NCBI GenBank assembly: GCA_009911035.1
Contig: QXWO01000009.1
Span: 1-64,000, forward strand
Length of the DNA: 64,000 bases
Origin: Lachnospiraceae bacterium
GTDB lineage: Bacteria; Bacillota; Clostridia; Lachnospirales; Lachnospiraceae
Reading direction: 5' to 3'
Under the pieces are notes generated by a model. The model did no database searches. It was not told where the DNA came from and saw only the letters and a list, made by a program, of their open reading frames with translations. A program made the position numbers and the translations under genes. Below, in pieces: positions 35,793 to 44,201 of this stretch; positions within the stretch are counted from its first letter, which is position 1; each line of letters opens with the position of its first letter.

Positions 35793-38700
35793 ATGAAGAA
35801 AAAGAAATCATTGCAGCAAGTCATGTATACATTGTGCCTTCTGGCGGTAATTGTTGTCCTGTTTATCTGGTACACCAAGCAGAACAGCAGCCGTATGGTG
35901 GAGCGGAATAAGAATTACGCGGCGGATTCCGCCAGAATCAAGGCAGTGCAGATCGATGAAGAACTGAACAGTGCTCTTAATATGATTAAGGACCACACCT
36001 ATTTTGTGGGGGAGGGGCTGGCAGAGCCGGTGGTGACAGCCCAGATGCTGAAGGAGATGGAGGAGAATTCCAGGTTTGACACGCTGATGTTTACAGACTT
36101 AAACGGTGTTGACCATGCTTCTGACGGGCGGACGGCGGATGTGACCGACCGTGACTTTTATTATAATGGGATAAAAGGGGAAATCGGCATATCCGTTATT
36201 TTTGACCCCTATATTTTAGACGAGATCATGGTATGCTTTTATGCCCCGGTCCGTTTTAATGATGAAATTATCGGCGTACTGCGGGGAGCGTATCTGACGG
36301 AAGAATACATGAGGGAAATGCTTTCCACTACCTATTTCGGGGAGCAGGCTGATGTGTTTTTATGTACAACCGACGGAAGAGTGATCGCAAGTTCCGATGA
36401 CAAAAGTTATACGGGGCATTTGGTTGATGTGCTGGCTGATTCCGGTGTGATTGATGAGAAGACAGCCGCCAGCGTAAGGGATGTGTTTGAAAACGGCGGG
36501 GAAAAGGCGCTTGAGTGCAGTTCCGACAGCAAGACAGATAATATTTGTGTCCGTTATCTGCCAGACAATGAATTTGTACTGGTACAGACGTTCCCCAAAA
36601 GCGTTACGCAGGCCATGATTGTGGATGAAAATCTGGCGGGAGTCCGGTTGGAGATCATGCTGATAGGACTGTTTGCCATATATATTGTAATTCTGCTTAT
36701 CCATGCAGGACGGCAGAAGAAGTTGTTAGAGCAGGAAAACCGGGAGATGGGTTACATCATAAACGGTATCAATAAACTGTTCTCCCGTTTTGCAATGATT
36801 GATTTCAGCACAGACACTTACCACTATTTGGCCGGGACCAAGCCCGAGGAGGGCAATGTTGCAGATACAGGCAGCTATCAGGAGCTGGTAGATCACTGGT
36901 GCTCGATCATGATAGAGGACGATGCACGGCAGGATTTTGTAAAGATGGTTGATAAAGAAGCGGTCATCCATGCATTAGCCCAGCAGAATGATCTGCGTAT
37001 TGAGTGCCATATGATGCGTAAGGGGCGTCCCGAGTGGGTGCATATGAACATGATATGCTTGGAGCGGAAGGACGGCAAAGCAGACAAGATTTTGTATATC
37101 CGCCAGAATATTACGGAAATCAAGGAAAAGGAACTGCGCATCCAGGCCAAAATGTCCCTTGCAAACCGCAAGGAAAGACAATACCGGATAGCAATCACCG
37201 CCAATGCATTTTGTACCTTTGAATTTAATCTGACCCAGGATTTGATAGAGCAGGATGTTGTGCGCACAATGAACGGGACGCAGATATCCCTGCTTGAAAA
37301 GGTGGGACTTGAAGCACCCTGCAGGGCTTCCGAATATTTTGAGAAATGTAAGCAGTTCGTTTTGAAGGAATCCATGGAGGAGTATCAGAAGGTTGTAAAC
37401 ATAGATACTCTGAAAGAACGTTTTGCCCAGGGAGATGCGCAGGTGGATGTTGACTACTGGGGACAGGATGCTGAAGGAGAACAGATTTGCGTGCGCCAGT
37501 CCTTCATTATGACAATGGATAATGATACAAAGGATATTATGGTAATGGTGGTGTCCAAGGAAATCACAGAAAGCGTCAGGAAGCAGAAAGAACAGACCCA
37601 GGCGCTGCAGGATGCACTGATGCAGGCGCAGCATGCAAACAGGGCAAAGACAACTTTCCTCTCCAATATGTCCCATGATATCCGTACGCCCATGAATGCA
37701 ATTATTGGTTTTGCTACCATTGCCGTCAGCCATATTGATAATAAGGATCAGGTAAGAGACTGCCTGCAAAAGGTCCTTTCATCCAGCAACCATCTTTTAA
37801 GCCTGATTAACGACATTCTTGATATGAGCCGGATTGAAAGCGGGAAAGTGCAGATCAAGGAACAGGAGTGTAATATTTCCGAACTGATGCATAATCTGGT
37901 AAATATTATCCAGCCCCAGGTAAAGGCAAAGCAGCTTGAGCTGTTTATTGATACGTTTGAGGTGGTCAATGAAGATGTCATAGCCGATGCGCTGAAGATG
38001 AATCAGGTGTTTATCAACCTGCTGAGCAACGCAGTGAAATATACACCGGCAGGAGGTACCATTTCATTCCGCATCATGCAGAAGACGACTTTCCGCCATG
38101 GGTACGGCGATTACATTTTCATTATTAAGGATAACGGAATCGGCATGTCGCAGGATTTCGTAAAACATATTTTTGAACCTTTCGAGCGTGAGTCAACCGC
38201 CACACAGTCAGGTATTCAGGGCACAGGACTTGGCATGGCAATCACCAGAAATATCGTTGAAATGATGAACGGTACGATTTCTGTTGAGAGCGAGGTGGGG
38301 AAAGGAAGCGCATTTACGGTAGAACTTACCCTGAAACTGCAGGATACCAAAAAGAATGCCGAACAGTTAAAGGAACTGGACGGCCTGCGTGCACTGGTAG
38401 TGGATGATGACTTTAACGTGTGTGCAAGCGTAAGCAAAATGTTGAAACATATAGGAATGCGTGCCGAGTGGACCACCTCCGGCAGGGAGGCGGCATACCG
38501 GGCCAAGGTAGCATATGATGAAGGGGATTCCTATCATACTTACATTATTGACTGGCAGATGCCGGAGGTCAGCGGAGTGGAAACGGCACGGAGAATCCGC
38601 AGTGCGGTGGGAGAGGAAGCGCCTATCATCATCCTGACGGCATATGACTGGACCGATATTGAGGAAGAAGCAAGAGAAGCAGGCGTTACAGCTTTTTGTG

Positions 38701-39182
38701 CGAAACCGCTGTTTATGTCCGATTTAAAATCTGCCCTGCTTGCGGCCAACAACCTGCTTGAAAAGGAGGATGAGGCAGCGGCATGGACGCTGGCTGATTT
38801 CAGCGGAAAGAGAATTCTGCTGGTGGAGGATATCGAGCTGAACCGGGAAATTGCAGAAGTCATACTGACAGAATCCGGTTTCCTGGTGGAAAGTGCGCCG
38901 GACGGTACCGATGCCGTATCCATGATGGAGAAAGCGGAGGAATACTATTACGATGCCATTCTGATGGATGTACAGATGCCGATCATGAACGGCTACGAGG
39001 CAACCAGAGCCATCAGAAGCATGCACAGAAAGGACGTCAGGGATCTGCCGATCATAGCCATGACAGCCAATGCGCTGGAGGAGGACAAAGAAGCGGCCTT
39101 AAAGAACGGAATGAGCGCCCATATTGCAAAGCCTCTTGATATGGATATCTTCATAAATGTGCTGAAAGATTTTCTGGGGTAA
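35793..39182 (+). CDS. Hybrid sensor histidine kinase with Cache domain and two receivers
   Basis: This 1129-residue protein has membrane segments near residues 9-28 and 288-308 around a dCache-type extracellular sensor. PAS-like regions and a coiled coil (about 590-620) lead to HisKA with His628 in SNMSHDIRTPMNA, HATPase motifs (LLSNAVKYTP, DNGIGMS, GTGLGMAI), receiver 1 with Asp920 (IIDWQMP) and receiver 2 with Asp1059 (LMDVQMP). No DNA-binding output or separate Hpt is present, so signalling goes to an unlinked partner or acts by phosphorelay. It is transcribed alone. GGGGTAGC precedes the start. Confidence 0.92.
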   Translation: MKKKKSLQQVMYTLCLLAVIVVLFIWYTKQNSSRMVERNKNYAADSARIKAVQIDEELNSALNMIKDHTYFVGEGLAEPVVTAQMLKEMEENSRFDTLMFTDLNGVDHASDGRTADVTDRDFYYNGIKGEIGISVIFDPYILDEIMVCFYAPVRFNDEIIGVLRGAYLTEEYMREMLSTTYFGEQADVFLCTTDGRVIASSDDKSYTGHLVDVLADSGVIDEKTAASVRDVFENGGEKALECSSDSKTDNICVRYLPDNEFVLVQTFPKSVTQAMIVDENLAGVRLEIMLIGLFAIYIVILLIHAGRQKKLLEQENREMGYIINGINKLFSRFAMIDFSTDTYHYLAGTKPEEGNVADTGSYQELVDHWCSIMIEDDARQDFVKMVDKEAVIHALAQQNDLRIECHMMRKGRPEWVHMNMICLERKDGKADKILYIRQNITEIKEKELRIQAKMSLANRKERQYRIAITANAFCTFEFNLTQDLIEQDVVRTMNGTQISLLEKVGLEAPCRASEYFEKCKQFVLKESMEEYQKVVNIDTLKERFAQGDAQVDVDYWGQDAEGEQICVRQSFIMTMDNDTKDIMVMVVSKEITESVRKQKEQTQALQDALMQAQHANRAKTTFLSNMSHDIRTPMNAIIGFATIAVSHIDNKDQVRDCLQKVLSSSNHLLSLINDILDMSRIESGKVQIKEQECNISELMHNLVNIIQPQVKAKQLELFIDTFEVVNEDVIADALKMNQVFINLLSNAVKYTPAGGTISFRIMQKTTFRHGYGDYIFIIKDNGIGMSQDFVKHIFEPFERESTATQSGIQGTGLGMAITRNIVEMMNGTISVESEVGKGSAFTVELTLKLQDTKKNAEQLKELDGLRALVVDDDFNVCASVSKMLKHIGMRAEWTTSGREAAYRAKVAYDEGDSYHTYIIDWQMPEVSGVETARRIRSAVGEEAPIIILTAYDWTDIEEEAREAGVTAFCAKPLFMSDLKSALLAANNLLEKEDEAAAWTLADFSGKRILLVEDIELNREIAEVILTESGFLVESAPDGTDAVSMMEKAEEYYYDAILMDVQMPIMNGYEATRAIRSMHRKDVRDLPIIAMTANALEEDKEAALKNGMSAHIAKPLDMDIFINVLKDFLG

Positions 39183-39197
39183 TGTGATGTACGCAAA

Positions 39198-39224
39198 GCG
39201 GTCCGGGGCATCTTCCCCGACCGC
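39198..39224. terminator. Hairpin between convergent genes
   Basis: GCGGTC plus GGGG (39198-39208, one bulged C) pairs with CCCCGACCGC (39215-39224). It is GC-rich but lacks a T tract; it probably ends transcription from the hybrid kinase and the minus-strand cluster. Confidence 0.5.
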
Positions 39225-39235
39225 TCCGCGTATGT

Positions 39236-40837
39236 TCACCAGCGTTCCCAGAAAATATATATTATAGTTATAAAGGCAAGAACCGTCAGAGTGATACTGT
39301 TGATACAGTGCATGAGGACGGTTTTTGTATGCATGAATTGCTCATCCTTCTGCAGCAGATGGGGGGCCAGGAAGTATTTGTTGCCAAGCCCTAAGGCGAT
39401 GGAGACATAGACAAGGCAGATTGCCACATATCTGAAATCACTGCTGCATGTGTAAGGATAAATAATGACAAAAGCAGCAAAGGAAACCAGCATAATAAGG
39501 TAACCTGTAAGAAGGAAAACAGAATCTTCCTTTTTCGTCCGTTTGTTCAACAAAGTGATAAATAATAAAATAACAGTTGCTATTCCCAGAATAACCGCAA
39601 GGGCAAAGGTGATCTGGCATAGAACCAGAAGGACATTGGGCAGGTCCACCGGATATTCTTCTGCAAACAGTGAGGTGTGAAACATAATGACCCAGGTGTT
39701 ATTGCAGGCTTTGGCACTGATAGGGTGAAAGGGGAAGGCAAAGTTCCAGTCACTGAAAGCCGGGATGCCCAGCCTGCTCCATAAGCTGTAAGGGGCAGTG
39801 TACATGGGGGAAGATGTTCCGGGAACAGGCACTCCGGGCTTTTCCCCGAAGCGGGTAAGGTTGCGCACGATCCAGGACAGACCGATAGGGGCAACGATTA
39901 CACCGAAAATGCAGTAATTTTTGATCCAGTATAAAAGCAGGGGCTTATCCTTTGCCCGTATAACCGAAATAAAATGCATCAAAAAAATGATACCTAAAGG
40001 GATGGCGAGGACGGCGCTGTTGAGTTTGGTGATCATACCGAAACCAATGTACAGGGCGAGCCGGATAAGCCCTGCCAGGTTTTTGTCCCGTATCCATTTA
40101 AGGGATTCCCAGATGATAAGGCACATGAAAAGGTTGGTCAGCATATCGTTGTTAACGCTGCCTGCCATTATGATTGTGGCCGGGTGTAGCACCACAAAGG
40201 CAAGACCGATATAAAGCCCGTTGCCCCTGATTTCCAGGGTCTTTAGTATTTTCCATGTAACCACCATGCACAGACAGGAATAAAAAAGCGTGGGGATCTG
40301 TAGGTTTTCAAAGGCCAGAGGTTCGGGAACACCCAGCCATATATTTATCTGTAACCATATATAAGACAGAATATGATGCAGGGGCGGATGATAGTAGGCG
40401 AAAAGCTCATAGGGGTTTATATCGGGAAGCTTGTGGAATTTATACAGGTATTCGATATAACCAATGTGGCCGGGGTTTATGAAATCCGTTCCCATGCCGG
40501 TATAGGCCCCGGCGTCGTGCTGGCGTTCGTAAAGGCCGGAAAGCAGCACATAGGAACACCGTAGCAGGACACCTGCCAGAATCAGCAGGAAAGCCACTGT
40601 ATTTTCATTAAAGCGGCGGGAAAATTTCAGGTAAAAGAAAAGCCCGGCATAAGCCAGAAACAGGCAGGAGAGAATCAGCACTTTTGTGTAATGGGAGCAG
40701 TAAAAAAAGCTGGTGCCCTGTGCAGCGGCAGTGACGAGGCAGGACAGGATGATCGTGAGGATAAGGGCAAAGGTGGTCTTTGCGGCAGCATTTTTACAAA
40801 AGAGCGCGTGTGGGTTTTTAAAAAGCAGCTTTTTCAT
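39236..40837 (-). CDS. GT39-like polytopic membrane glycosyltransferase
   Basis: About 533 residues with ten or more membrane helices. The first periplasmic-type loop contains an acidic QHDAGAYTGMGTDF and the stretch FAYYHPPLHHILSY, typical of the PMT/ArnT-like (GT-C) fold that uses polyprenyl-phosphate sugars. The start is taken at the second ATG (40837), which has AGG 8 nt upstream; an ATG two codons earlier is possible. It is downstream of, and co-directional with, the lipoprotein gene and likely works on an envelope polysaccharide or protein. Confidence 0.75.
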   Translation of the reverse strand: MKKLLFKNPHALFCKNAAAKTTFALILTIILSCLVTAAAQGTSFFYCSHYTKVLILSCLFLAYAGLFFYLKFSRRFNENTVAFLLILAGVLLRCSYVLLSGLYERQHDAGAYTGMGTDFINPGHIGYIEYLYKFHKLPDINPYELFAYYHPPLHHILSYIWLQINIWLGVPEPLAFENLQIPTLFYSCLCMVVTWKILKTLEIRGNGLYIGLAFVVLHPATIIMAGSVNNDMLTNLFMCLIIWESLKWIRDKNLAGLIRLALYIGFGMITKLNSAVLAIPLGIIFLMHFISVIRAKDKPLLLYWIKNYCIFGVIVAPIGLSWIVRNLTRFGEKPGVPVPGTSSPMYTAPYSLWSRLGIPAFSDWNFAFPFHPISAKACNNTWVIMFHTSLFAEEYPVDLPNVLLVLCQITFALAVILGIATVILLFITLLNKRTKKEDSVFLLTGYLIMLVSFAAFVIIYPYTCSSDFRYVAICLVYVSIALGLGNKYFLAPHLLQKDEQFMHTKTVLMHCINSITLTVLAFITIIYIFWERW

Positions 40838-40888
40838 AGTCATATCCTTTCGGGTGGGAAATGGGTATTGTATTTATCTTTTCAAATG

Positions 40889-41932
40889 TCAGTAAAGAGG
40901 GATAACGTCTGTTATTTCATTATCTTTTACCCGGAAACTCCACACAGAGTGGCCGGGAATCCGGTGTTCCGTCAAATACCAGACATAGTTATTGCTGGTA
41001 ATGTAATATGGAGTTCCTCCGCCGATAAATTTGCTGTATACATCTTCATAATTTCCATCGGCAAGGTCTTCCAGGGCGCGGGTGCGCAGGATGGTGGCAT
41101 AGTCCTGGTTTCCGGCGGCATCGGTGGATATGGTGATATAAAAGTAATCTTCTATCCGGGTAAGCTGGATCATGCCTGCAAGCTGTTCTGGCACAGGGTA
41201 TTCCTTTTTGATTTTAAATGTGTCAAGGTCTGCCTCTATGATGCTGGAATTGCCGGAAACAAAGTAGATCCGGTCCCCAATGATGGTGAAAGAGCGCACA
41301 TAAACATTGTTAAGGGAGGGGATGGAGCGTATTTCGGTCAGATAGATCTGCGTGCTGTCCTTTCCCCGGCGGAAAAGATACATTTCCCCGCTCTGGGAAC
41401 TCCAGGCGTAGAAGGTATCTGTGGGAGCATCGTAAATGACGTAGTGGGGGCGGTTGCCGATATCTGTAAATTCCTGGGTGGGAACAAAGATGATTTCCCC
41501 GTTATCGTTGCGGGCCTTTTCCATCACCAAAATCCGGTTATTTTCCGTGTCGTCAATGACATAGACCTGCCCGTCGCTTGCAAGGGTGTGGCCTTTGGAA
41601 ATATCTCTGGTCATCACATGCCATTCATACAAAGGGTCCGAGAGCCGGTGGTGGTAGATCACCTGATCGTTGTAGCAGTCCACAATAAAGAACATGTCGT
41701 CCACCTTGGTGATATAAGTAGGTACATTTAAGGTGGGATTGGGATTGTTGGGCACCGCATTTAAGGAGGTACGGTCAAAGGATATCGGGGTGCCTTCCGA
41801 CAGATAATTTTCCGGTATATAGGGAGCCGGCGCCTGCTCCTTTTTCCCGCAGGAGGTGAGCGTAAGGGCCAGCATAAATGTCAGGGCAAATAAAGGAATT
41901 AAGTTTATAAAAGTCTTTTGTGCTGTTTTCAT
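40889..41932 (-). CDS. Lipoprotein with beta-propeller-like domain
   Basis: This 347-residue protein has a signal peptide ending in the lipobox LTSC (residues about 25-28). The mature part contains repeated short beta blades (DQVIYHHRLSDPLYEW, GQVYVIDDTENNRILVMEK, DTFYAWSSQSGEMYLF) resembling NHL or WD-like propellers. It lacks known catalytic residues. It shares an operon with the GT39-like gene (51 nt gap) and may act as an outer-face scaffold or sensor for its pathway. It is divergent from the acyltransferase. Function inferred only from context. Confidence 0.7.
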   Translation of the reverse strand: MKTAQKTFINLIPLFALTFMLALTLTSCGKKEQAPAPYIPENYLSEGTPISFDRTSLNAVPNNPNPTLNVPTYITKVDDMFFIVDCYNDQVIYHHRLSDPLYEWHVMTRDISKGHTLASDGQVYVIDDTENNRILVMEKARNDNGEIIFVPTQEFTDIGNRPHYVIYDAPTDTFYAWSSQSGEMYLFRRGKDSTQIYLTEIRSIPSLNNVYVRSFTIIGDRIYFVSGNSSIIEADLDTFKIKKEYPVPEQLAGMIQLTRIEDYFYITISTDAAGNQDYATILRTRALEDLADGNYEDVYSKFIGGGTPYYITSNNYVWYLTEHRIPGHSVWSFRVKDNEITDVIPLY

Positions 41933-42025
41933 ACAGCTATTATAAAAGTTTTCCTTTTATTATACAATGTTTTTTTATATACTATATATGGATTTACATT
42001 TTTTGATTATGGGGGCGGGGAAAAT

Positions 42026-43132
42026 ATGGCAGTTTACAGGGAAAATAAAGAGTTTAGAATCCTTTCTGCAATAGGGATCATTCTGGTGGCCGCCGGTCAT
42101 CTGGGCTACAATATTTTTGAAATGGGGGAGCTTTTTCCCTATTATTCTTTTCATGTCTTTATTTTTTTGTTTGTGTCGGGATATTTTTATAAAAAGGAGT
42201 CACGGGACCGGATTGGCAGCTATCTGGCGGGAAAATGCCTCACCCTGCTTGCGCCCTATTTTGCGTGGAACCTTTTTTACGGGATTGTCACGGAACTGTT
42301 GCACAGGGCGGGCTTCTTCATTGGACAGCCCCTGTCCTTAAAAACTATGTTCCTGTCGCCATTTCTTGACGGGCACCAGTTCCTTTACAATTTTCCTGCA
42401 TGGTTTGTACCTGTGCTTTTTATGCTGGAAGTGATCAATGTACTGATGCGCAAGGTCCTGTCGATGATTTATCTGGAGAATGAGTGGCTGATTTTTGGCT
42501 GGTGTCTGCTGGCTGGTGTTCTGACGGTATGGCTGGCGGCCGGAGGGCATGTGTGGGGCTGGTACAAGATACCCGGAAGGCTTTTGTTTATGCTGCCCGG
42601 TTTCCAGTTGGGACGGCTTTACCGGGAAAAGTTGGAAAAATATGATACCCTTGGGGATGGCTTTTACTTTGCCTGCGTCATGGGTGTGCAGGTGCTGATT
42701 GTCATATTCTGTGCAGGGCTGAATTTCAGTGCCGTGTGGGTCAGCAGTTTTGTCAACGGACCGATTATCCCCTATCTGACGGTAGTCACGGGAATTGCTT
42801 TCTGGCTTAGGATAGCCAGGATTATGAGCGGAATTCCTTATGTCTCGGGTAAAATGGTCTGGGTTGGAAGAAATACCTATTCCATCATGATGCACCACGT
42901 GTTCTGCTTTATGCTGGTAAAGGGATTCTTCTATCTTTGCAGTCTTTATACACCTTTTTGTGCGGATTTTGACACGGAGATGTTTTTTTACGAGATCAAC
43001 TTTGTCTTTCTGCCGGGCGGGGCAGAGGCCTCGAAGTGGATCTATCTGGCCGCAGGCGTCGGCCTGCCGCTGGGGATGGCGGAGCTGTGGCGGTGGATTA
43101 AGGACTTTAAGAAAAGGAAAGAAAAGAGATAA
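42026..43132 (+). CDS. Acyltransferase-3-family membrane protein
   Basis: About 368 residues with about ten membrane helices follow the OafA/WecH-like pattern: RILSAIGIILVAAGHLGYN at the start (His in AAGH is the expected catalytic residue) and FHVFIFLFVSGYFYKKE in helix 2. Members O-acylate surface sugars. The ATG at 42026, preceded by GGGGGCGGGG, is preferred to the upstream open frame from 41918. It faces away from the lipoprotein/GT39 pair and shares their divergent promoter region, so the three may modify one polymer. Confidence 0.82.
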   Translation: MAVYRENKEFRILSAIGIILVAAGHLGYNIFEMGELFPYYSFHVFIFLFVSGYFYKKESRDRIGSYLAGKCLTLLAPYFAWNLFYGIVTELLHRAGFFIGQPLSLKTMFLSPFLDGHQFLYNFPAWFVPVLFMLEVINVLMRKVLSMIYLENEWLIFGWCLLAGVLTVWLAAGGHVWGWYKIPGRLLFMLPGFQLGRLYREKLEKYDTLGDGFYFACVMGVQVLIVIFCAGLNFSAVWVSSFVNGPIIPYLTVVTGIAFWLRIARIMSGIPYVSGKMVWVGRNTYSIMMHHVFCFMLVKGFFYLCSLYTPFCADFDTEMFFYEINFVFLPGGAEASKWIYLAAGVGLPLGMAELWRWIKDFKKRKEKR

Positions 43133-43164
43133 AAGAATGGATGGCATCAGTTGTTTAAATTTGT

Positions 43165-43170
43165 TATAAT
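43165..43170 (+). promoter_or_regulatory. -10 box before tiny membrane ORF
   Basis: A consensus TATAAT lies at 43165-43170, 36 nt before the 33-codon ORF at 43201; the -35 is weak. Confidence 0.4.
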
Positions 43171-43200
43171 CTACACAGCACAGCGAAGGGAGGAGCTTTT

Positions 43201-43302
43201 ATAAATACATCAGCTATTGCTGCAATCGTGTTATTGATTGTGAGTAGTGCGGCAGTGATAAAACAAAGACGCGATAAAGATGACAAAGATAAAAAGAATT
43301 AA
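43201..43302 (+). CDS. Tiny single-span membrane protein with ATA in the start position
   Basis: A strong GGGAGGAG site (about 43189-43196) is followed at normal distance by ATA rather than ATG, then 32 codons reading NTSAIAAIVLLIVSSAAV and a charged tail KQRRDKDDKDKKN. The layout is that of a small membrane protein with one helix and a positive/negative cytoplasmic end. Either AUA is used as a rare start, or the start codon is mutated and the gene is dead. No family is recognised. Confidence 0.4.
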   Translation: MNTSAIAAIVLLIVSSAAVIKQRRDKDDKDKKN

Positions 43303-43363
43303 AACAATATGATTGCAGCCGGCCTGATAAGCGTTGCTTGTCTGGTCGGCCAGGAGTGAGTGT

Positions 43364-44140
43364 ATGGTTGTTGAATTAAGGCAGACCGCAAAAGCGGCGA
43401 CATTGTTTGAGGGATGGCAGGAAACTTTGATATGGTCGTGTCTGGAAGGAGTAATGGGCAAAATTTATGTGGATGCCTTAGACAGCCCTGTTTCAGCCGT
43501 GGCCCTGCTGGGAGATTTCTGCTTTCTGGCGGGGAAACCGGACCGGGAAATTATTTTATATGGGGCAGAACAGGAAGCCTGGGAATTCATTATTATGGTT
43601 CCGCAGAATGAAGGCTGGGCGTATCTTGTGGAGGAATATTATAAAGAAAAGGCAAAGAAAGCAGTACGGTATGCAATAAAGAAGGAACCGGATATTTTTG
43701 ACCGGAAGAAGTTACAGGCTGTGGTGGACGGACTGCCTGAAGAATATTCGCTGAAAATGATGGACGAAGAATTGTTCTGGCGCTGTAAGGAAATAAAATG
43801 GTGCCGGGACTGGGTGTCCCAGTATGAAGATTACTCTATATACCAAAAGTATGGTCTGGGTGCAGTTGTGTTAAAGGATGGAGAACCTGTTTCCGGGGCA
43901 TCTTCCTATTCTGGTTATGCGGGAGGCATAGAAATTGAGATTGACACCAGAGAGGACTGCCAGAGGAAGGGACTGGCTTATATATCCGGGGCAAAATTGA
44001 TTCTGGCATGTATAGAGCGGGACTGGTATCCCAGCTGGGATGCCCAGAATATGTGGTCAGTTGCTTTGGCAGAAAAGCTGGGTTATCATTTTGACCATGC
44101 GTATACGGTGTATGAAGTTAGTAAGGTGACAAATGGTTAA
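43364..44140 (+). CDS. GNAT-family acetyltransferase
   Basis: This 258-residue protein has an N-terminal domain and a C-terminal GNAT fold of the PF12746 type. The acetyl-CoA-binding region reads IEIEIDTREDCQRKGLAYISGAKLI, with a Gly/Lys-rich loop replacing the classic RxxGxG/A, followed by YPSWDAQNMWSVALAEKLGY. The ATG at 43364 with AGGAG upstream is preferred to an earlier TTG at 43334. The substrate is unknown. It lies alone between the tiny ORF and the AAA-ATPase-like gene. Confidence 0.85.
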   Translation: MVVELRQTAKAATLFEGWQETLIWSCLEGVMGKIYVDALDSPVSAVALLGDFCFLAGKPDREIILYGAEQEAWEFIIMVPQNEGWAYLVEEYYKEKAKKAVRYAIKKEPDIFDRKKLQAVVDGLPEEYSLKMMDEELFWRCKEIKWCRDWVSQYEDYSIYQKYGLGAVVLKDGEPVSGASSYSGYAGGIEIEIDTREDCQRKGLAYISGAKLILACIERDWYPSWDAQNMWSVALAEKLGYHFDHAYTVYEVSKVTNG

Positions 44141-44162
44141 GAAGTATATAAAATAGGATGTT

Positions 44163-44186
44163 TAGAGCATTTTAAACGCGCTCTGG
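44163..44186. repeat. Dispersed AGAGCG-type repeat, palindromic copy
   Basis: TTTAGAGCATTTTAAACGCG followed by CTCT at 44163-44186 reads on the minus strand as AGAGCGCGTTTAAAATGCTC, a variant of the repeat found at 3985-4006, 8812-8828 and 16562-16584. The AGAGC and GCTCT ends make this copy self-complementary. Confidence 0.5.
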
Positions 44187-44201
44187 GGCAGGAGGCGGAA
44201 A

